A DNA stretch of 64,000 nucleotides from Labyrinthula sp. Ha (GCA_015227615.1 JAALGZ010000004.1:434001-498000); one strand, 5' to 3'; positions 28,601-40,592 are shown, counted from the stretch's first letter. The notes: generated from the letters alone by a model not told the origin. Numbers and translations are program-made.

Positions 28601-31600
28601 TCCAGATATAAATTCCTGCCATAATACCTCAGTATTTTATTCACTTGATTTTGCTTGGGTACCACTTCCTTGGCTGGATTTAATGAACAAGTTCGAATTC
28701 ACCATTGATGTCTATGCACTTTTGTTCGCTTTCGTAGGATTAGGGGTAGCCTTTCTAGGAGTATTAATTTGGCTCCTGGCTACTCTATTTTCAGTGCGCA
28801 AGCGACGAGGTAATTTTAAACTTTTTACCTGGTTAGGTTATATAGCGTTACCCTCCTCACAAGGTGTTTTCTTGAGCTCTGTCTCATCTTTGCTAATTGC
28901 CTTTTGCTTCTATTTTGTTTACACCCACGACACGGTTGTTCAAATTCTTGGAGAATATACCGGAAGCTGGTTGGAAACAGTAAGACTTACTGAGATGTTG
29001 AAGACAAAATATCTTGCTGGCCGCATTGGCGCCTTTCTTTCACTTCTTGGCTTCTTTACCATAAAAAAGACGAGTTCTCTTTTTCAAGGTGCTGCTTTTA
29101 AGCCTAAGTATGAGGATAATTTACGACAACCAGATAGTGACAAAATTTTGGAACAAAATAAGACTGAGGAGAATGAATTTTGGACGCCGAGTGATTGGAA
29201 ATCTCAACACATTTTATTGTATTCCCTAGCTGTAGTACTAGGGGCCTTATTTATATTCGAGTTTAGTTACTCAAGCATCTTCCAGGATAATATTCTTTTG
29301 TTTATTTTTTCTTACAAAGTACTGGAAAAGCTTCTGGACAATTATTTGGAGGAAAACATTAGAGATACCTTAGCGTGCGTTCCTTTCTCCAGTTTCAGTG
29401 AAATACTATTCATGTTTGTGACTTTGGGGGCTTCTAGTTTCACTGATTTTCTCGTTTCGTTCCTTATTGAGCTCGCCTTGACTCTTTTTGATCGCCTCGT
29501 CTTTTCCCCCGTTTTATCCACCTTCCTTATTAAGTTGCCAAAATGGAGACATATTGTGTCCCATGCTTGGCGGAGCTCGAGGTATGAGACCAAGGCAGTA
29601 AGAGAAGCTTATTTTGAACAGCTTAAGAAGTTTCAAGAAACGATTTCAATGGAGCTTGAGGGGGTTGAACCAATTATTCGAACATATTCCTCCTATTCTG
29701 CAGTTCTGCAGGGAATGCTTTCATTTCCTTTTACGTTGTGGTTTTTGAGTATTTTCAATGAGAGCAGTTTTATCTTGGACAACTACTCGATTAAAACAGA
29801 GGATTTTTTCATATATCTACTTTTCGCTATTCTTATAGCCTTGCCGACGTTGTTTCAGGACGTTTTTATGCTCCGAACTCTTGAAGTTGTATATGGTTGG
29901 AAGATTTTAGATTTTGCTGCATATCAAAACTACCGGTTTTCGGTTCGAGAATATCCTTGGTTACTTGACAATCCAAATCAAGATATAAGCCTTTCCCCCA
30001 CTTTTCAAAACATTGATGCAATGTGCTTTTCATCTCAGTACTTCTATCTTACAAATTTGCATTTCTGGGGTATGTTATCAATTCTTTGTGGCTTGACGAT
30101 TCAGGTGCGATGGAGATACGCTTTTCTTTCAGATCCATATCTATTTCTTCTTATTATTTTGACGGGCTTAATCTTTCGCTGCTCTAGTTATGTTGCTCTT
30201 ACTTTATTCAGGAAAACCCCATTATGGAAACTTCAAGTTTTAGACGGAACAGTAGATGACGAATTGGCAAAAAAATTAACCCTTGGAAAGGGTAGAGACG
30301 AGGATTTGGAACGAGAGAAACTAGAACTAGAATTCTTGAATAAAGGTTCTTTTAAAGAACTATTTATCGATAAGAATCAGCCTTGGATTCTACAGAACCT
30401 TTCGGAGCTACTCACGCCAAGAAGTTTGACGAAACCAAGAATAGAGAATGCAAGGAGAACAAATGAAGATTATATAAGGGATCTGTATGCTGAACTTTTG
30501 GGACAACCTAAAAAGGATGCGCATGACAGCAGTGACGATGAAGACGAACCGTTTCGTGGATGGTCTCGGTCGCCACCTAACGATACCTCTAAAGAGATCT
30601 TATTACGATGGAAAACAAAGGCACTGGAAGTAGTTCACTTTCGCAAGCTAATATCAAACATTCTGGAAAATTCTCTACTGGATCAATGTTCAAAATGTAA
30701 TAGAACCAAGAAAAGCAGTGGTGTAGAAACACTGGAAATCGTGTGTGTACTTCCGAAAAATGAAGATGAGAACCGATCAAGGTTCTTAGAGGAGTTAATT
30801 CAAGAATTTAGGATGCGTTGGCCTGACGCGATGGAAAATGTACAGAGGCAGCAGATTCTATGGCCCACTTTTTTTAAAGAAAACACTGTGTTGAAGACTT
30901 GGTGTAATATTTGTCTTTATCAAACTCAAATTTCGGAAGAGGCAATTAAAACTATGACACCTTCGCGCCCAGAGGCGGAGGATGGTTCTTCTTCCACTTT
31001 TCAAGCGATAGTAATAACACAGGATTCCATCGAGGGTAGAGCATTAATTAAATGGCTTTCGGCAGCTAGAACTAGAATTGGAGGTCAGTTCCCAAGATCA
31101 GAAGGGAAAGCTCAAAGCGAGGCATATGCACGTTCTCTGAAGGTTGCCACAAGAAATCGTCCATGCACTAATTTTCCAGAAAATATAGCCATGTCTCTAG
31201 CATCCAAATGCATTCTTGCATTGTGGTACACTGATGCCACTATACAAAATTTGAATTCTCTTGTTTCAGATTTTCAGAACAAAAACAATAATTTGTCAAA
31301 AGCTTTCGCAACATTACAGGATAGTGAAAATAGTTGGAAAATCTCTTCAACGGTGCAAAATCTTGGAGCTCAATTACTTGAAGAGGGTGGAAAGTTAGAT
31401 GTTGAAGTTAGGACATTACTCTCTGCAAAAAATGAGAAAAGGGTCAGTTCTCAAGAGGCCCTGTCTAAATTAAGAAATTCATTGGAGACTAAGTTAAGTG
31501 CAAGTCGACATGAACTAGATGAAAAGCGTTCGATATTAATGGCTTCCCTTAAAGCTAGATCCGAGCAAGAAGCAAAAGAACTTGCCGTACGCAGAGTTGA

Positions 31601-31937
31601 GATTTCTGCCAGATATGAAAAAGAAATTCAAGCTACAGCAAGTGAAGTGCGGCAGAAGCGACTTAGATCTGAACAAGCAGAAGCTCTTGAGAAAATTGAT
31701 CACACAATTCAGGCCCTGTCTACTACTGCTGATGCAGAACTAGACAGTAAAATGCAAGAACACATTAAGAAGCTCCAAAACCAAGAAGAGGATGCTAAAC
31801 TCTCATATCTAAAGACGAAACTAAAGCTCGAAAATGACTTTTCTGCATGGTTAAAGGTGGAAAGCAGTGCATTGCTTGTACTTATTGCACAGTTCACTCA
31901 TGATGTGATTGAATGGATATCGAAACTTCCAAGTTGA
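1607..31937 (+). CDS. Giant multidomain membrane protein (about 10,081 aa): IPT/TIG, GCC2/GCC3 Cys-rich, multi-pass TM, coiled coil
   Basis: Read as four exons, 1607-9390, 9420-27443, 27472-27876 and 27905-31937, joined by GT-AG introns of 29, 28 and 28 bases that keep the frame (30,246 coding bases with stop). The ectodomain is rich in beta-type sequence and Asn-X-Ser/Thr sites. IPT/TIG-like 'SGPVTGGT' or 'GPVYGGT' signatures lie near residues 2913, 5512, 5602 and 7079, with weaker ones near 3949 and 7166. A Cys-rich CPPGTY/CPxGxxCP region (about 7600-7880 and 8015-8140) resembles GCC2/GCC3 (ephrin-receptor-like) domains. Several hydrophobic segments follow (about 9000-9520), then a charged tail with a coiled coil (about 9895-10057). 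This suggests a very large cell-surface or flagellar/cell-wall-associated protein anchored by its C terminus; function is not known. Residues about 1845-2595 are unusually basic. The N terminus has hydrophobic residues but no textbook signal peptide, so an extra 5' exon or further frame-neutral introns are possible. Confidence 0.82.
9391..9419 (+). other. 29-nt spliceosomal intron 1 of the giant gene
   Basis: Begins GTAATTCTTG and ends TTTCCTAG. The upstream frame would stop just inside it. Removing it leaves AA|G (Lys) and continues directly into the 18-kb second exon (ESVLIAGTAINA). The fit of donor, pyrimidine-rich acceptor and frame makes an intron the simplest reading. Confidence 0.85.
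27444..27471 (+). other. 28-nt spliceosomal intron 2 of the giant gene
   Basis: Begins GTAAACTTATG and ends in a T-run followed by AG. Splicing joins AC|T (Thr) to GAATATGTGGAGCCT (EYVEP) in frame; without it the frame stops at once. Confidence 0.85.
27877..27904 (+). other. 28-nt spliceosomal intron 3 of the giant gene
   Basis: Begins GTAATTTCC and ends TAGTATAG. An earlier AG at 27898-27899 would give a 23-nt intron, but the wrong frame. Using the AG at 27903-27904 gives TT|T (Phe) then HVATREYHPLDPLSW, in frame with the membrane exon. The length then matches the other two introns. Confidence 0.82.
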
Positions 31938-32067
31938 GAAGTTCACTTCATTTGTGTCATCCAGCCAAGAAAGCATAGAAGTTAATTTCAGCTGCTTCCT
32001 GATTATGCAACTGAAAATACTTTCATTCATGAATTGTTCTAACGCATGTCATTTTAAGAAGTTAAAT

Positions 32068-33135
32068 TTAGCTCCCCGTGGCAAAGGAGTTTCCAGCACT
32101 AACCCTCATGACGGCAGCAAGTACATCTTCTAACCCTGGGATAGCGGCTTCTTCTAAGCTCTTGGCATAAGGCATTGGAATATCAGCACCCGTGACTCGC
32201 TCAATAGGTGCATCAAGGTAATCGAACACATTTTCCACTATTGTGGCACAAATTTCAGAAGTAATTCCGTGCTGTGGCCAACCTTCCTCTACCAATACAA
32301 CTCGATTAGTTTTCTTGACTGATGCTAAAATTCCATCGATATCAAGTGGACGAGTTGATCTTAGGTTCAAAACTTCGGCGCTAATTCCCTCTGCTTTCAA
32401 AGCCTCGGCTGCTTCAATACATAAACCTACAGCTCTGGATTGTGAAATAAGTGTAACGTCAGTCCCTTCCTGCTCAACCTTTAGTTTCCCAAAGGGGATA
32501 AGAAAATCTTTGTCGAGAGCTTCCTCTGAAATTGGAAATTCAACACCATACAAAAGCTCATGTTCAAGCACAACAACTGGATTAGGATCACGAATTGCAC
32601 TCTTAAGCAAACCTCTCGCATCTTCTGCAGAATAAGGCATGACTACTTTCAATCCTGGTACGGAGCTATACCATGCGCCAAAACATTGACTGTGTTGTGC
32701 TCCAACACCAGCAGCTACTCCATTTGGGCCTCGAAAAACAATAGGAGAATTAATCTTTCCTGCAGTCATATACAAATTCTTTCCTGAACTATTCACAATC
32801 TGATCAATTGCTTGCATACTAAAGTTAAACGTCATGAACTCTACAATTGGTCGAAGGTTTTTAAGTGACGCTCCAACTGCTAATCCAGTAAACCCAGCTT
32901 CTGTAATTGGTGTATCAATAACCCGATCTTTTCCATATTTCTGAAACAGACCTTTACTTACTTTATATGCTCCTTGATATTGAGCAACTTCCTCGCCCAT
33001 AAGAAAAACAGTGTCATCACGCGCCATCTCCTCGTCAAGTGCAGAGTTAAGTGCCTCACGAACTGTCATTGTAGATGCTTTTCTGACATGCTGCAAACTT
33101 ATATTGTTTAAACTTCGTGACAATGCTGGAATCAT
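32068..33135 (-). CDS. PDHB: Pyruvate dehydrogenase E1 component subunit beta, mitochondrial
   Basis: E1-beta pairs with E1-alpha to form the thiamine-diphosphate enzyme that decarboxylates pyruvate and passes the acetyl group to lipoyl-E2 in the mitochondrial matrix. The start chosen is the ATG at 33133-33135 ([21 protein letters not shown]), whose Arg/Lys/Ser/Leu-rich beginning lacks acidic residues, as mitochondrial presequences do. The mature part opens with [15 protein letters not shown]. Family hallmarks are [34 protein letters not shown], the [20 protein letters not shown] stretch, [17 protein letters not shown] and the C-terminal [15 protein letters not shown] block. At 355 residues it has the usual length and is intronless. 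It converges on the giant gene, with about 130 bases between stop codons. Confidence 0.96.
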   Translation of the reverse strand: MIPALSRSLNNISLQHVRKASTMTVREALNSALDEEMARDDTVFLMGEEVAQYQGAYKVSKGLFQKYGKDRVIDTPITEAGFTGLAVGASLKNLRPIVEFMTFNFSMQAIDQIVNSSGKNLYMTAGKINSPIVFRGPNGVAAGVGAQHSQCFGAWYSSVPGLKVVMPYSAEDARGLLKSAIRDPNPVVVLEHELLYGVEFPISEEALDKDFLIPFGKLKVEQEGTDVTLISQSRAVGLCIEAAEALKAEGISAEVLNLRSTRPLDIDGILASVKKTNRVVLVEEGWPQHGITSEICATIVENVFDYLDAPIERVTGADIPMPYAKSLEEAAIPGLEDVLAAVMRVSAGNSFATGS

Positions 33136-36100
33136 CAAGTTTTTTTTCTAGTTTAGATATTCTTCTTTTTTGCGTTGCGCTTTTTCTACTATAGTACGGC
33201 GATGACGTCGCTGATATATTTTGGGCAATTAAATATTAAACCAATAAATTATACTCAGCCATCCGTTAATTCTTGTAAAAAGAAACTTCCAGCCGTTAAA
33301 GAAATGTTAGCTGTAGTTTGAACTGAGTTGTGTCTCTAAGTAGTGCTATAAAGAATATAATAGTTACACATAAGTTAGAGTTTGAATTTTTAATAAATAA
33401 CCTTAGAAAAAGTATCTAGTCTGTCATTTACTTTTAACAAGGAAGATATATTGTTTTCTCCCAAGTATCCTGCAAATCATAAGGCTTGAATGAATTGAAA
33501 ATAGTTCATGTACTTAAGTTCTGGGGTAAGATTTGCTACTGCGTTTTTACGGAAGCAAGAGAATGGATTAGGATAGCTTTAGATTCGAAAGTTGTCTTAT
33601 TTTGTTGTTAGAAGCCTTAGAGGGTAACTACAACTGTGATGAAACTGATTGAAACATATATTTCCTATCAAAATAAATTATATTTCAAATTTTTGGTGCT
33701 TCTAGCAGTTAATGAAAACCTATTTTTCAGTTTTATAAACGAGGAAAAAGGAACCTTGTTGACCTCGCTTTCATAGATTACCCTGAAATAGATAAATCCT
33801 ATCTGCTGTAAGCTTTAAAGATACCTAAGGGGCACATTCCATGCCTCTTGTGAAACCTCCAAGTAGGTTTAAAAAATTCCTGGAAGTTAACATTTTCAAG
33901 GCTTCGGATGTTGAAGCAACATAACCACTGTTGCCTGTTCCAGCTCAGTGGCTCCTACATATTACCTAGTATAGCACTCCTAAATGCAAGCATTCTATCC
34001 GTGAAACCATCCAAACACACATATTTCATTTCTCAATCTCCTTTTCTACAGCTTCTTTGTTCTAAAATTAGATTTTACTCCATTATCCTCATCATATAAA
34101 CTCTTTTTTTCATCGCTATTAAAGCCTAGAAAAAGATATTTTGCTTTAATTAATAGCGTTAAGCGCCCTTATCATTAGTCGAAGCCATGAAGAACACCTA
34201 GGACTGCTTAATCAATTATTTTCACCATTTTTCTGATAAGAATTACTTTTGCGGTAGTAGTTATCTAAGTATTAACGTTCCCAAAATTTTGAGTCAACCA
34301 GTTAAATTAACCATGACATATGCTTCACATGTCAATCACTCAAACCAATCCCAACATATTTTTAAATAGACAGCAGAAAGTATTAAACTAGTGTAGTGCT
34401 TCTTGGTTAGTCTTATTACCCATGGTCGCATAAATTAAATTGCTGTTATCGACAAGAACGGCGTCCTCTATTCAAAATTATCACCATGACAATAGGCTTG
34501 TTTGAAGGCTGCAGCAATCCCTAAGTAATACCGCAAAATTTTATATTATGGTACACTTTAGATATTGACTGAATAGTAATCAAGAAAACTAGAGGTATGT
34601 GTACATAATAGGATCAACCTTCCTACTATCCTAAGTGTTGATTCAGCTATAGAAAGATATGAACTTATACGTTGTATGCTGTGGATTCTCTCTATCTGCG
34701 AAGTAAGTTGCGCCACCCTCTATCTGCATTGAATGAAGAATTTAATTTCCTGCAATAGTATTGAAAACCAAATCTGATAATTTACCGGAATTTTGTAATT
34801 TGGTACAAATTCTTTGTTTCCCATGCTCTGCCTCTGGTAAATATTATGAATATTCTTATATTAGCGAAAAATTTCATAAAGGCAGCTGTGACAAAGCAGG
34901 AAACTTGTGACTACCACCCATTAGACCTATTAACTTCTCTGGGCCGTAGCTAGAAAAAAAAGTTACCACTCAGTTGCCCATAGTTAAGGTTAAATTTATT
35001 GCAGATGAAACTCTTAAAATAAACTCGACCGCATGAAACAGATATTTAAAAACTTAAGTCTCTATTCCCCATGAAACTTATTCCCGTATGTTAAATATGT
35101 GTTGTTCTATTGTTGGGTATTGGGGAAATTAATGTCATAAAACAAAGCCTTTTAACTCTATTTATTTTTTGCACAGTTTCATTTTTGACTCATAATGTGA
35201 TGCTTCATGTCTGTATTAGGTTTTTTCGGATATTAGCATATTGTAACACTTTGGCTTGTTCATTTATGCATAGCTCTGGGGCATTATGCCTCTTAAGTTA
35301 TTGTAAAAAAAATAAACAAATTGGTACTTTTACAAAATTAATTTTAGCCAAGGGTTATGTTAAATATAATCCTGTTAAGGGTAATTTATATGATATTCTA
35401 GAATATAGATACACTAACCAGTAAGGAGTACCTACGAAAATACACCGAGAGTTTCAAAACAACTTCCTTGATATAAATTTTGGTTTCTAAGATCATGTTA
35501 AGTATCTAGATAATATCTCCCTGATTGTACTAAATACCTCGGTCAATATATATTCTAAAATTACAATATCTTATCACTCAAAAATTTTTATTCATGTGTT
35601 GTAATAGTGTTTTTCACGCGATATGATGCCCCAATGAGGATAGACTCGGAAATCAACAAGGTACCTAATGAACGATGGTGTCAGATACAGGGAAAAAAAC
35701 TTCTTTGAGGCAGCAGATTTCTACTAGTTTAGTTAATGCCGTCCACCAAAAGTAAATCTAATCAGAACAGAGCAGTTAAAATACCGATGCTCTTGAAATT
35801 CACAATGTAGAATCATGCTGTAAGGTTATTGTTGTAACAGAGCCAATGGTTACTCTAAGAGACACAGCATCATTCCAGCTTCTTAGCTTGATATTTATTT
35901 GAAATTTAAAAAGATGATGATGTATTTTTTAGTTTGAAAGCTACTAGTAGAAAATAAATGTATGTTGTTGCGAGATGAAAAATTATCCAAGTTACCTTAG
36001 TTTATAAGGTTCAGCGTTTTCCTTCCTCTTTAAGTATGCTAACGTAGAATGTGATATCTATTTTTCTAAAGTTAAAGTTCTGATTTCACTAAATAATTTT

Positions 36101-38627
36101 TCAAGGCTGGAAACTGTTGATTTCATGATTACGTTATAATAACAGTATTCTCAGATGAAAATAGCTTATACTCTGAGTAAGAAATTAGTATCTACCCAAA
36201 AGGTATATTACGTTAGTTTTCCACATACAGTAGTTTGATATTTGCGCGCATTCCACAATTTACTCGAAGTGTATATATATTTCCGTTGCGAAGAATCTAA
36301 AGTAATTAATTTTACTCATCCTTGTATGATTTATAGGCAAACCAGTAAAACCTTTAAGCTGCGTTTAGTCCCATACAAAAATGCAGTATTCAATTCAGAT
36401 AACATTTTTATTATAATCTAAAATTCATTGATTCAGTTTTTCATTAAGAAAATTCAGAATCACTTACACTATAAAGTGTACTTCAAGCTTCTACCTTGTA
36501 AAACCATTTGCTTTCTAACTAGCTTCGAACAAATAGCAGTGACTAATTAGAGGATTCTCCCTGTCAACTGTGTATATTATTGAAGGCTAGAAACCCTAAT
36601 GAATGAATTCTCTTAAGATATCCATGGGCGTTATTCAATATGTCAGCTGGTTAATCTCTTTCATTAATTACTTACATCATGATTACAGAAACAACTTCAA
36701 TGAGATTTCTTTACTTATGATCTTCAATTACCTTGAAGATTCTCCATTTAGTTAAGAAGCGTGCCTCTATTCTTGAATGTTGGAACCAATCGCCTAAGAA
36801 TGAAGTATTCTCAGAGCAGCTTGTGCCAGCTGATAAATTTTGTATCTTTTTAGCATCCCACTACATAGATTCAATTCATTCAAACATCAAAGTAAAGAGA
36901 AAGTACTTCAATCCTGTGCAATAGAAAATGTACTTTTTTCGTCACATATAGTCATTGTTCCGAAACAAATAATAAACCACTAGAACTGGTTGATTTCTTA
37001 ACACATCAGAAACAGAGTCTTAACCATAAAACTTAACTTTATAGATATATTATGGCCGCAGGAGATGATTTCTAAGTACCCAGAGCGTCTGCAAAATTGA
37101 TTACCATTTCTCCTTTAAAACTGTTATTCTTCATTTGGTGTAGGAAAGAAAATGGGGCCTAGGGATCAGGTTTGACCTATTGGTAGTTAATCAGTAAATT
37201 TCTTTCCATATTTCTCTTAATGATCGGTTCTAAGAATTTTAGAAACATTTTGATTTCTTGCTGACAATCAATTGATAAACAGAATAGAATCAGAACCATC
37301 TGATATTCACCAAAATCCCTAGTTTCCAATTGATATTCAGAAGCATAACAATTATCAAATGATTATAGATAAGTCTTATCAAATCTGATGCCTGATGAGA
37401 TCTAATACAAGAAAAATGGAAAGATATTTGTTAGATATATGGGTTCAAGCTGCTGGAATTTTTAAATTATAGCACGGTTGCTTAAGTATAGAGACTAACG
37501 CTTCCGTTTACCCTCAGTGCTCGGCTAAGTGAATATTAATTGAACTTAATATGAACTGCTTTAGCCTTATGACTTGATTACAGGTAATAGTTGTTTTCTC
37601 AAGACTTTTACTGAATCTTTTATTGGCATAGGCCCTTATTCACATTAGACTATAACCTATAGAGCACTCTAAGTCTACCTGTTCTAATAAACAAACCTTA
37701 GAGTTAATAATTACCGTAATAGTTACGAGACATAATTGTACAAAGTAAAGTTTTGGAACCTAACTATGGATATGCTACATACATATAACATTGCAATATT
37801 TACATGCAATTAACAATCAATTCAACATTGCATATAATATATTTTGGTTCATTTTTGGTGCCTTTCTTACAAAATAATTGGTTCTTTGAGTTTGAGTTGT
37901 ACAGTACTTAAAATATCCGCTAATCGTAACGATATGAGGATCACATAAAATTATAGGAAAACTAGATTTAAATAAATATAAAAGGAAAACTTTCGGTTTT
38001 TGGGTGTGCAATCTAGCCAACGTAACAGAATTCAGCGACTGAACTAGTCTACTGTAACTCTATAGCCTTTAATTTCTGTGTATAGACTTATCCCTTAAAT
38101 ATTATATACGAGATCCATTGAATAGAGTTTTAGTTTCAAGTTTTCTAAATCATGTTATGATTTGGATTGATTACCGAATGTGTTTCCTATTGTTATGGTT
38201 ATAGTAGCTACAACCCATCCTGTCTCTTGCATTCAAGTCTGCCTTTGGGTTTATTCGCGCAATAGAAAAGATGTGATAGGAACTGCATTAAATGAGTAAA
38301 AATGATAATCAAGTTAATTAAAGTAAGTTATGTACAATCATATCATTATATGTACCTTGTTATGAAAAACGTGGTTATTTGCTCAGTATAAATATGAAGT
38401 GCGCAACAGTTGCACAATAAAAAGGTATAAACAAAGAATATACTTTCAAATACTTAATGCATTATTAGCTTAAGAATTCAAATCTTATATAAAACAACTA
38501 CCATATGATTGCCCCGAATTGAATATCTGATATCCCAGAGTATAAGTTGTAATCTTAGAATCTCCTTTCCATTCTGTATATATACTCAAGAAATTTCAAT
38601 AGTGCATTACTGTAGAATATCCACATT
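33136..38627. other. 5.5-kb AT-rich intergenic region, no gene recognised
   Basis: Starts with the PDHB promoter, where TGACGT occurs inside GCGATGACGTCGC at about 33200-33212. Beyond that it is AT-rich with frequent stops in all frames. Open frames near 33.9, 35.1 and 36.7 kb are short, two of them lack an ATG start, and none resembles a known family. I saw no tRNA, rRNA, clear repeat array or mobile-element end by eye. The right edge holds the promoter of the phosphatase gene. Confidence 0.6.
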
Positions 38628-39209
38628 ATGCCTCAATCTTTGAATTTGGAAGCAATCAAAGCGCTTGGAAAGATATTAAAGAACCAATCACTACTAAAGC
38701 CAACTTTTGTAGTGAAAACTGTAGCTGATATTAATTGGAAAGATATGAATTCTTTTGGTTTTACTTGCGTCTTATTTGATAAAGATAACACCCTCACAGC
38801 TCCGTACCAAAATGAATACTTCTCCACAAGAATCGAAAACTCAATCCAAACTTGTACAAAAACTTTTGGACGAGAAAATATGGCGATCATTTCAAACTCT
38901 GCGGGGTCTTCTGATGATACACATGGGTTGGAAAAGAATCTTGTAGAGCAGGGTCTTAATATACCTGTTGTCCTCCATCAGAGCAAGAAACCAAGTGAAC
39001 AATGTTTCAAAAACATTCTTGTGCATTTCGGTTTGCAGAACCCAGATGAAGCCTCTAGTATACTCCTAGTTGGTGACAGACTTCTTACAGATATCTTGTT
39101 TGGAAACATCTATGGAATGAAAACTGTTCTTTGTACAGAACCGCTGACGGAAAAAGGAGATAATTTCTTTGCAAAATATCTCCGCAGATTTGAAAAAAAG
39201 ATGCTCTGA
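38628..39209 (+). CDS. HAD-family mitochondrial phosphatidylglycerophosphatase, GEP4-like
   Basis: A 193-residue protein of the YqeG/GEP4 branch of HAD phosphatases. In yeast GEP4 removes phosphate from phosphatidylglycerol phosphate in cardiolipin synthesis on the inner mitochondrial membrane. HAD motif I is FDKDNTL, with nucleophile Asp51 and acid/base Asp53; motif II is IISNS (Ser89); motif III is the Lys of HQSKKP (about 120-121); motif IV is GDRLLTDI (Asp150, Asp155). The NFxAKYLRRFE tail near the C terminus fits the family. There is no strong transmembrane segment, which also holds for GEP4. The ATG at 38628 is the only good start. It is followed by the aldo/keto reductase on the same strand after 369 bases. 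Confidence 0.85.
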   Translation: MPQSLNLEAIKALGKILKNQSLLKPTFVVKTVADINWKDMNSFGFTCVLFDKDNTLTAPYQNEYFSTRIENSIQTCTKTFGRENMAIISNSAGSSDDTHGLEKNLVEQGLNIPVVLHQSKKPSEQCFKNILVHFGLQNPDEASSILLVGDRLLTDILFGNIYGMKTVLCTEPLTEKGDNFFAKYLRRFEKKML

Positions 39210-39578
39210 TCCCCTCTTCTTTCACATTATTCACATCTTGATACAAAAACTCTTTTTCCATACAATATTCATCAACCTTCATATCTGGCTCTTCTATTTC
39301 ATTTACAACATCTTAACCAAGACAATACAAGCTTTCTTACTACTTACAGCTTTATTCACCTGAATATTTTTCTCTTACCTTTTTATTTCTTTTTCTGGAA
39401 TAAAATATAAACGGCTATCCTTCGTTTTACAACCTTAACGGTATCGGCGGTGATACAGCAGAAGTGAATAGTAAAATAAGAATACACGTTTCAAAACATA
39501 ACTTTAAAGAATATAAACAGTGTCACAGCAAAAGTGAATAGTAAAATAAGAACGCAAGTTTCAAAACAAACTGTAATT
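39210..39578 (+). promoter_or_regulatory. Intergenic/promoter region of the aldo/keto reductase with a tandem duplication
   Basis: Contains the 3' UTR of the phosphatase gene and the promoter or 5' UTR of the reductase. A segment of about 53 bases is present twice with a 70-base period (39450-39503 and 39520-39572), the second copy ending 6 bases before the start codon. Confidence 0.6.
39450..39572 (+). repeat. 70-bp-period direct duplication upstream of the aldo/keto reductase
   Basis: Both copies share GTGAATAGTAAAATAAGAA and then a GTTTCAAAACA block, with a few substitutions between them. The first copy runs 39450-39503 and the second 39520-39572. The divergence means it is not brand new. 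The second copy lies immediately before the ATG, so the unit may carry a promoter or leader element. Confidence 0.8.
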
Positions 39579-40592
39579 ATGAAAGAAGTAGTTCTTGGAA
39601 AAGATGAAGCAGCTTTAACTGTCTCTGCAATTGGATATGGAGCCATGGGATTAACAGCTTTCTACGAACCTTTCCCAACAGAAGAAGAAGGTCTGATCGT
39701 CTTGAGAGCAGCTTATGATAGTGGAGTTAGACACTTTGATACAGCCCAATTGTATAAAAGAGTTGAATCAGATGGAACAATGGTTTACAATGAGGTTCTA
39801 GTTGGTAAGTTTTATAAGTCACTGACTGATGAAGAGAAGCAAGGGGTAACCATTGCAACGAAATGGTTTGCGGGAACCCCTGATTATAAGTTGTTTCAGG
39901 AGTTTAATGAAGAAGATTTCATCAAAACGTGTGAAGACTCTTTGGCACGTCTTGGCTTAGATTGCGTGGATCTTTATTATAGTCATAGAATTCTTCCAAG
40001 ACACATTCCAACTAAAGTTTGGATGAATGGGTTCAAGAAATTAATTGATCAGGGAATGATTAAGAGAATTGGATTGAGTGAGGCAAGTGCAAGAGTTATT
40101 AGAGAAGCCCACGAAGTTCATCCGATCACTTGTATTCAACAAGAATGGAGTGTGTTTGCAAGAGATTTGGAAGCAGAAATTGTTCCCACGTGCAAAGAAT
40201 TGGGGATTGGAATTGTTGCCTATTCTCCTGTTGGTAAAGGTTTCCTAGCAGGAAAATTTGAAGCATCTTCTCCACAAGGATTTTTATCTTCGATTCCATA
40301 CATGAATGGGGAAAACAAAGAGAAAAACCAAGCTTTATTGGATCAGATAAACCAGCTGGCTAAATCGAAGAATTGCACGGCAAATCAGTTATGTCTTGCC
40401 TGGGTTATTGCAAAGGGTGCAGTTCCGATTCCAGGTAGTGTAAATGTAGATCACGTGAGAAGTAACTCTGCTGCAGTAGATGTGGAGCTGACTGAAGATG
40501 AGGTAAAGACTTTGGATGCCATTGGTGACAAAGTTTCTGGTTTGAGAGCTGATGAAGATTATTTAAGAAATTGTTTTGAAAAAAATGGTTAA
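39579..40592 (+). CDS. Aldo/keto reductase
   Basis: An NADPH-dependent oxidoreductase of the aldo/keto reductase superfamily, in the branch resembling bacterial and plant general AKRs (AKR13-like). The start is the ATG at 39579 (MKEVVLGKDEAALTVSAIGY); a 15-residue extension starting at a GTG overlaps the upstream duplication and is rejected. It is 337 residues. The catalytic tetrad reads Asp54 and Tyr59 (HFDTAQLY), Lys95 (IATKWFAG) and His136 (YYSHRI). The cofactor-binding C-terminal part has IPGSVNVDHVRSN, the usual phosphate-binding loop. Substrate cannot be told from sequence; no targeting peptide is visible, so a cytosolic enzyme is likely. No intron. It is followed by the membrane-protein gene 180 bases downstream. 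Confidence 0.92.
   Translation: MKEVVLGKDEAALTVSAIGYGAMGLTAFYEPFPTEEEGLIVLRAAYDSGVRHFDTAQLYKRVESDGTMVYNEVLVGKFYKSLTDEEKQGVTIATKWFAGTPDYKLFQEFNEEDFIKTCEDSLARLGLDCVDLYYSHRILPRHIPTKVWMNGFKKLIDQGMIKRIGLSEASARVIREAHEVHPITCIQQEWSVFARDLEAEIVPTCKELGIGIVAYSPVGKGFLAGKFEASSPQGFLSSIPYMNGENKEKNQALLDQINQLAKSKNCTANQLCLAWVIAKGAVPIPGSVNVDHVRSNSAAVDVELTEDEVKTLDAIGDKVSGLRADEDYLRNCFEKNG

Noticed and set aside
1607-31937. Naming the giant protein fibrocystin/PKHD1L1 or polycystin
   Set aside because: IPT/TIG-like signatures are shared, but I see no G8 or parallel beta-helix domain and no polycystin channel motif, so the name would overreach.
35110-35424. A 104-codon frame in the 33-38 kb desert
   Set aside because: No ATG start, AT-driven composition (Phe, Leu, Cys, Tyr), and no motif.
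36733-36924. A 63-codon frame with faint recombinase-like look
   Set aside because: Starts at TTG, is too short, and has no catalytic residues; kept as chance.
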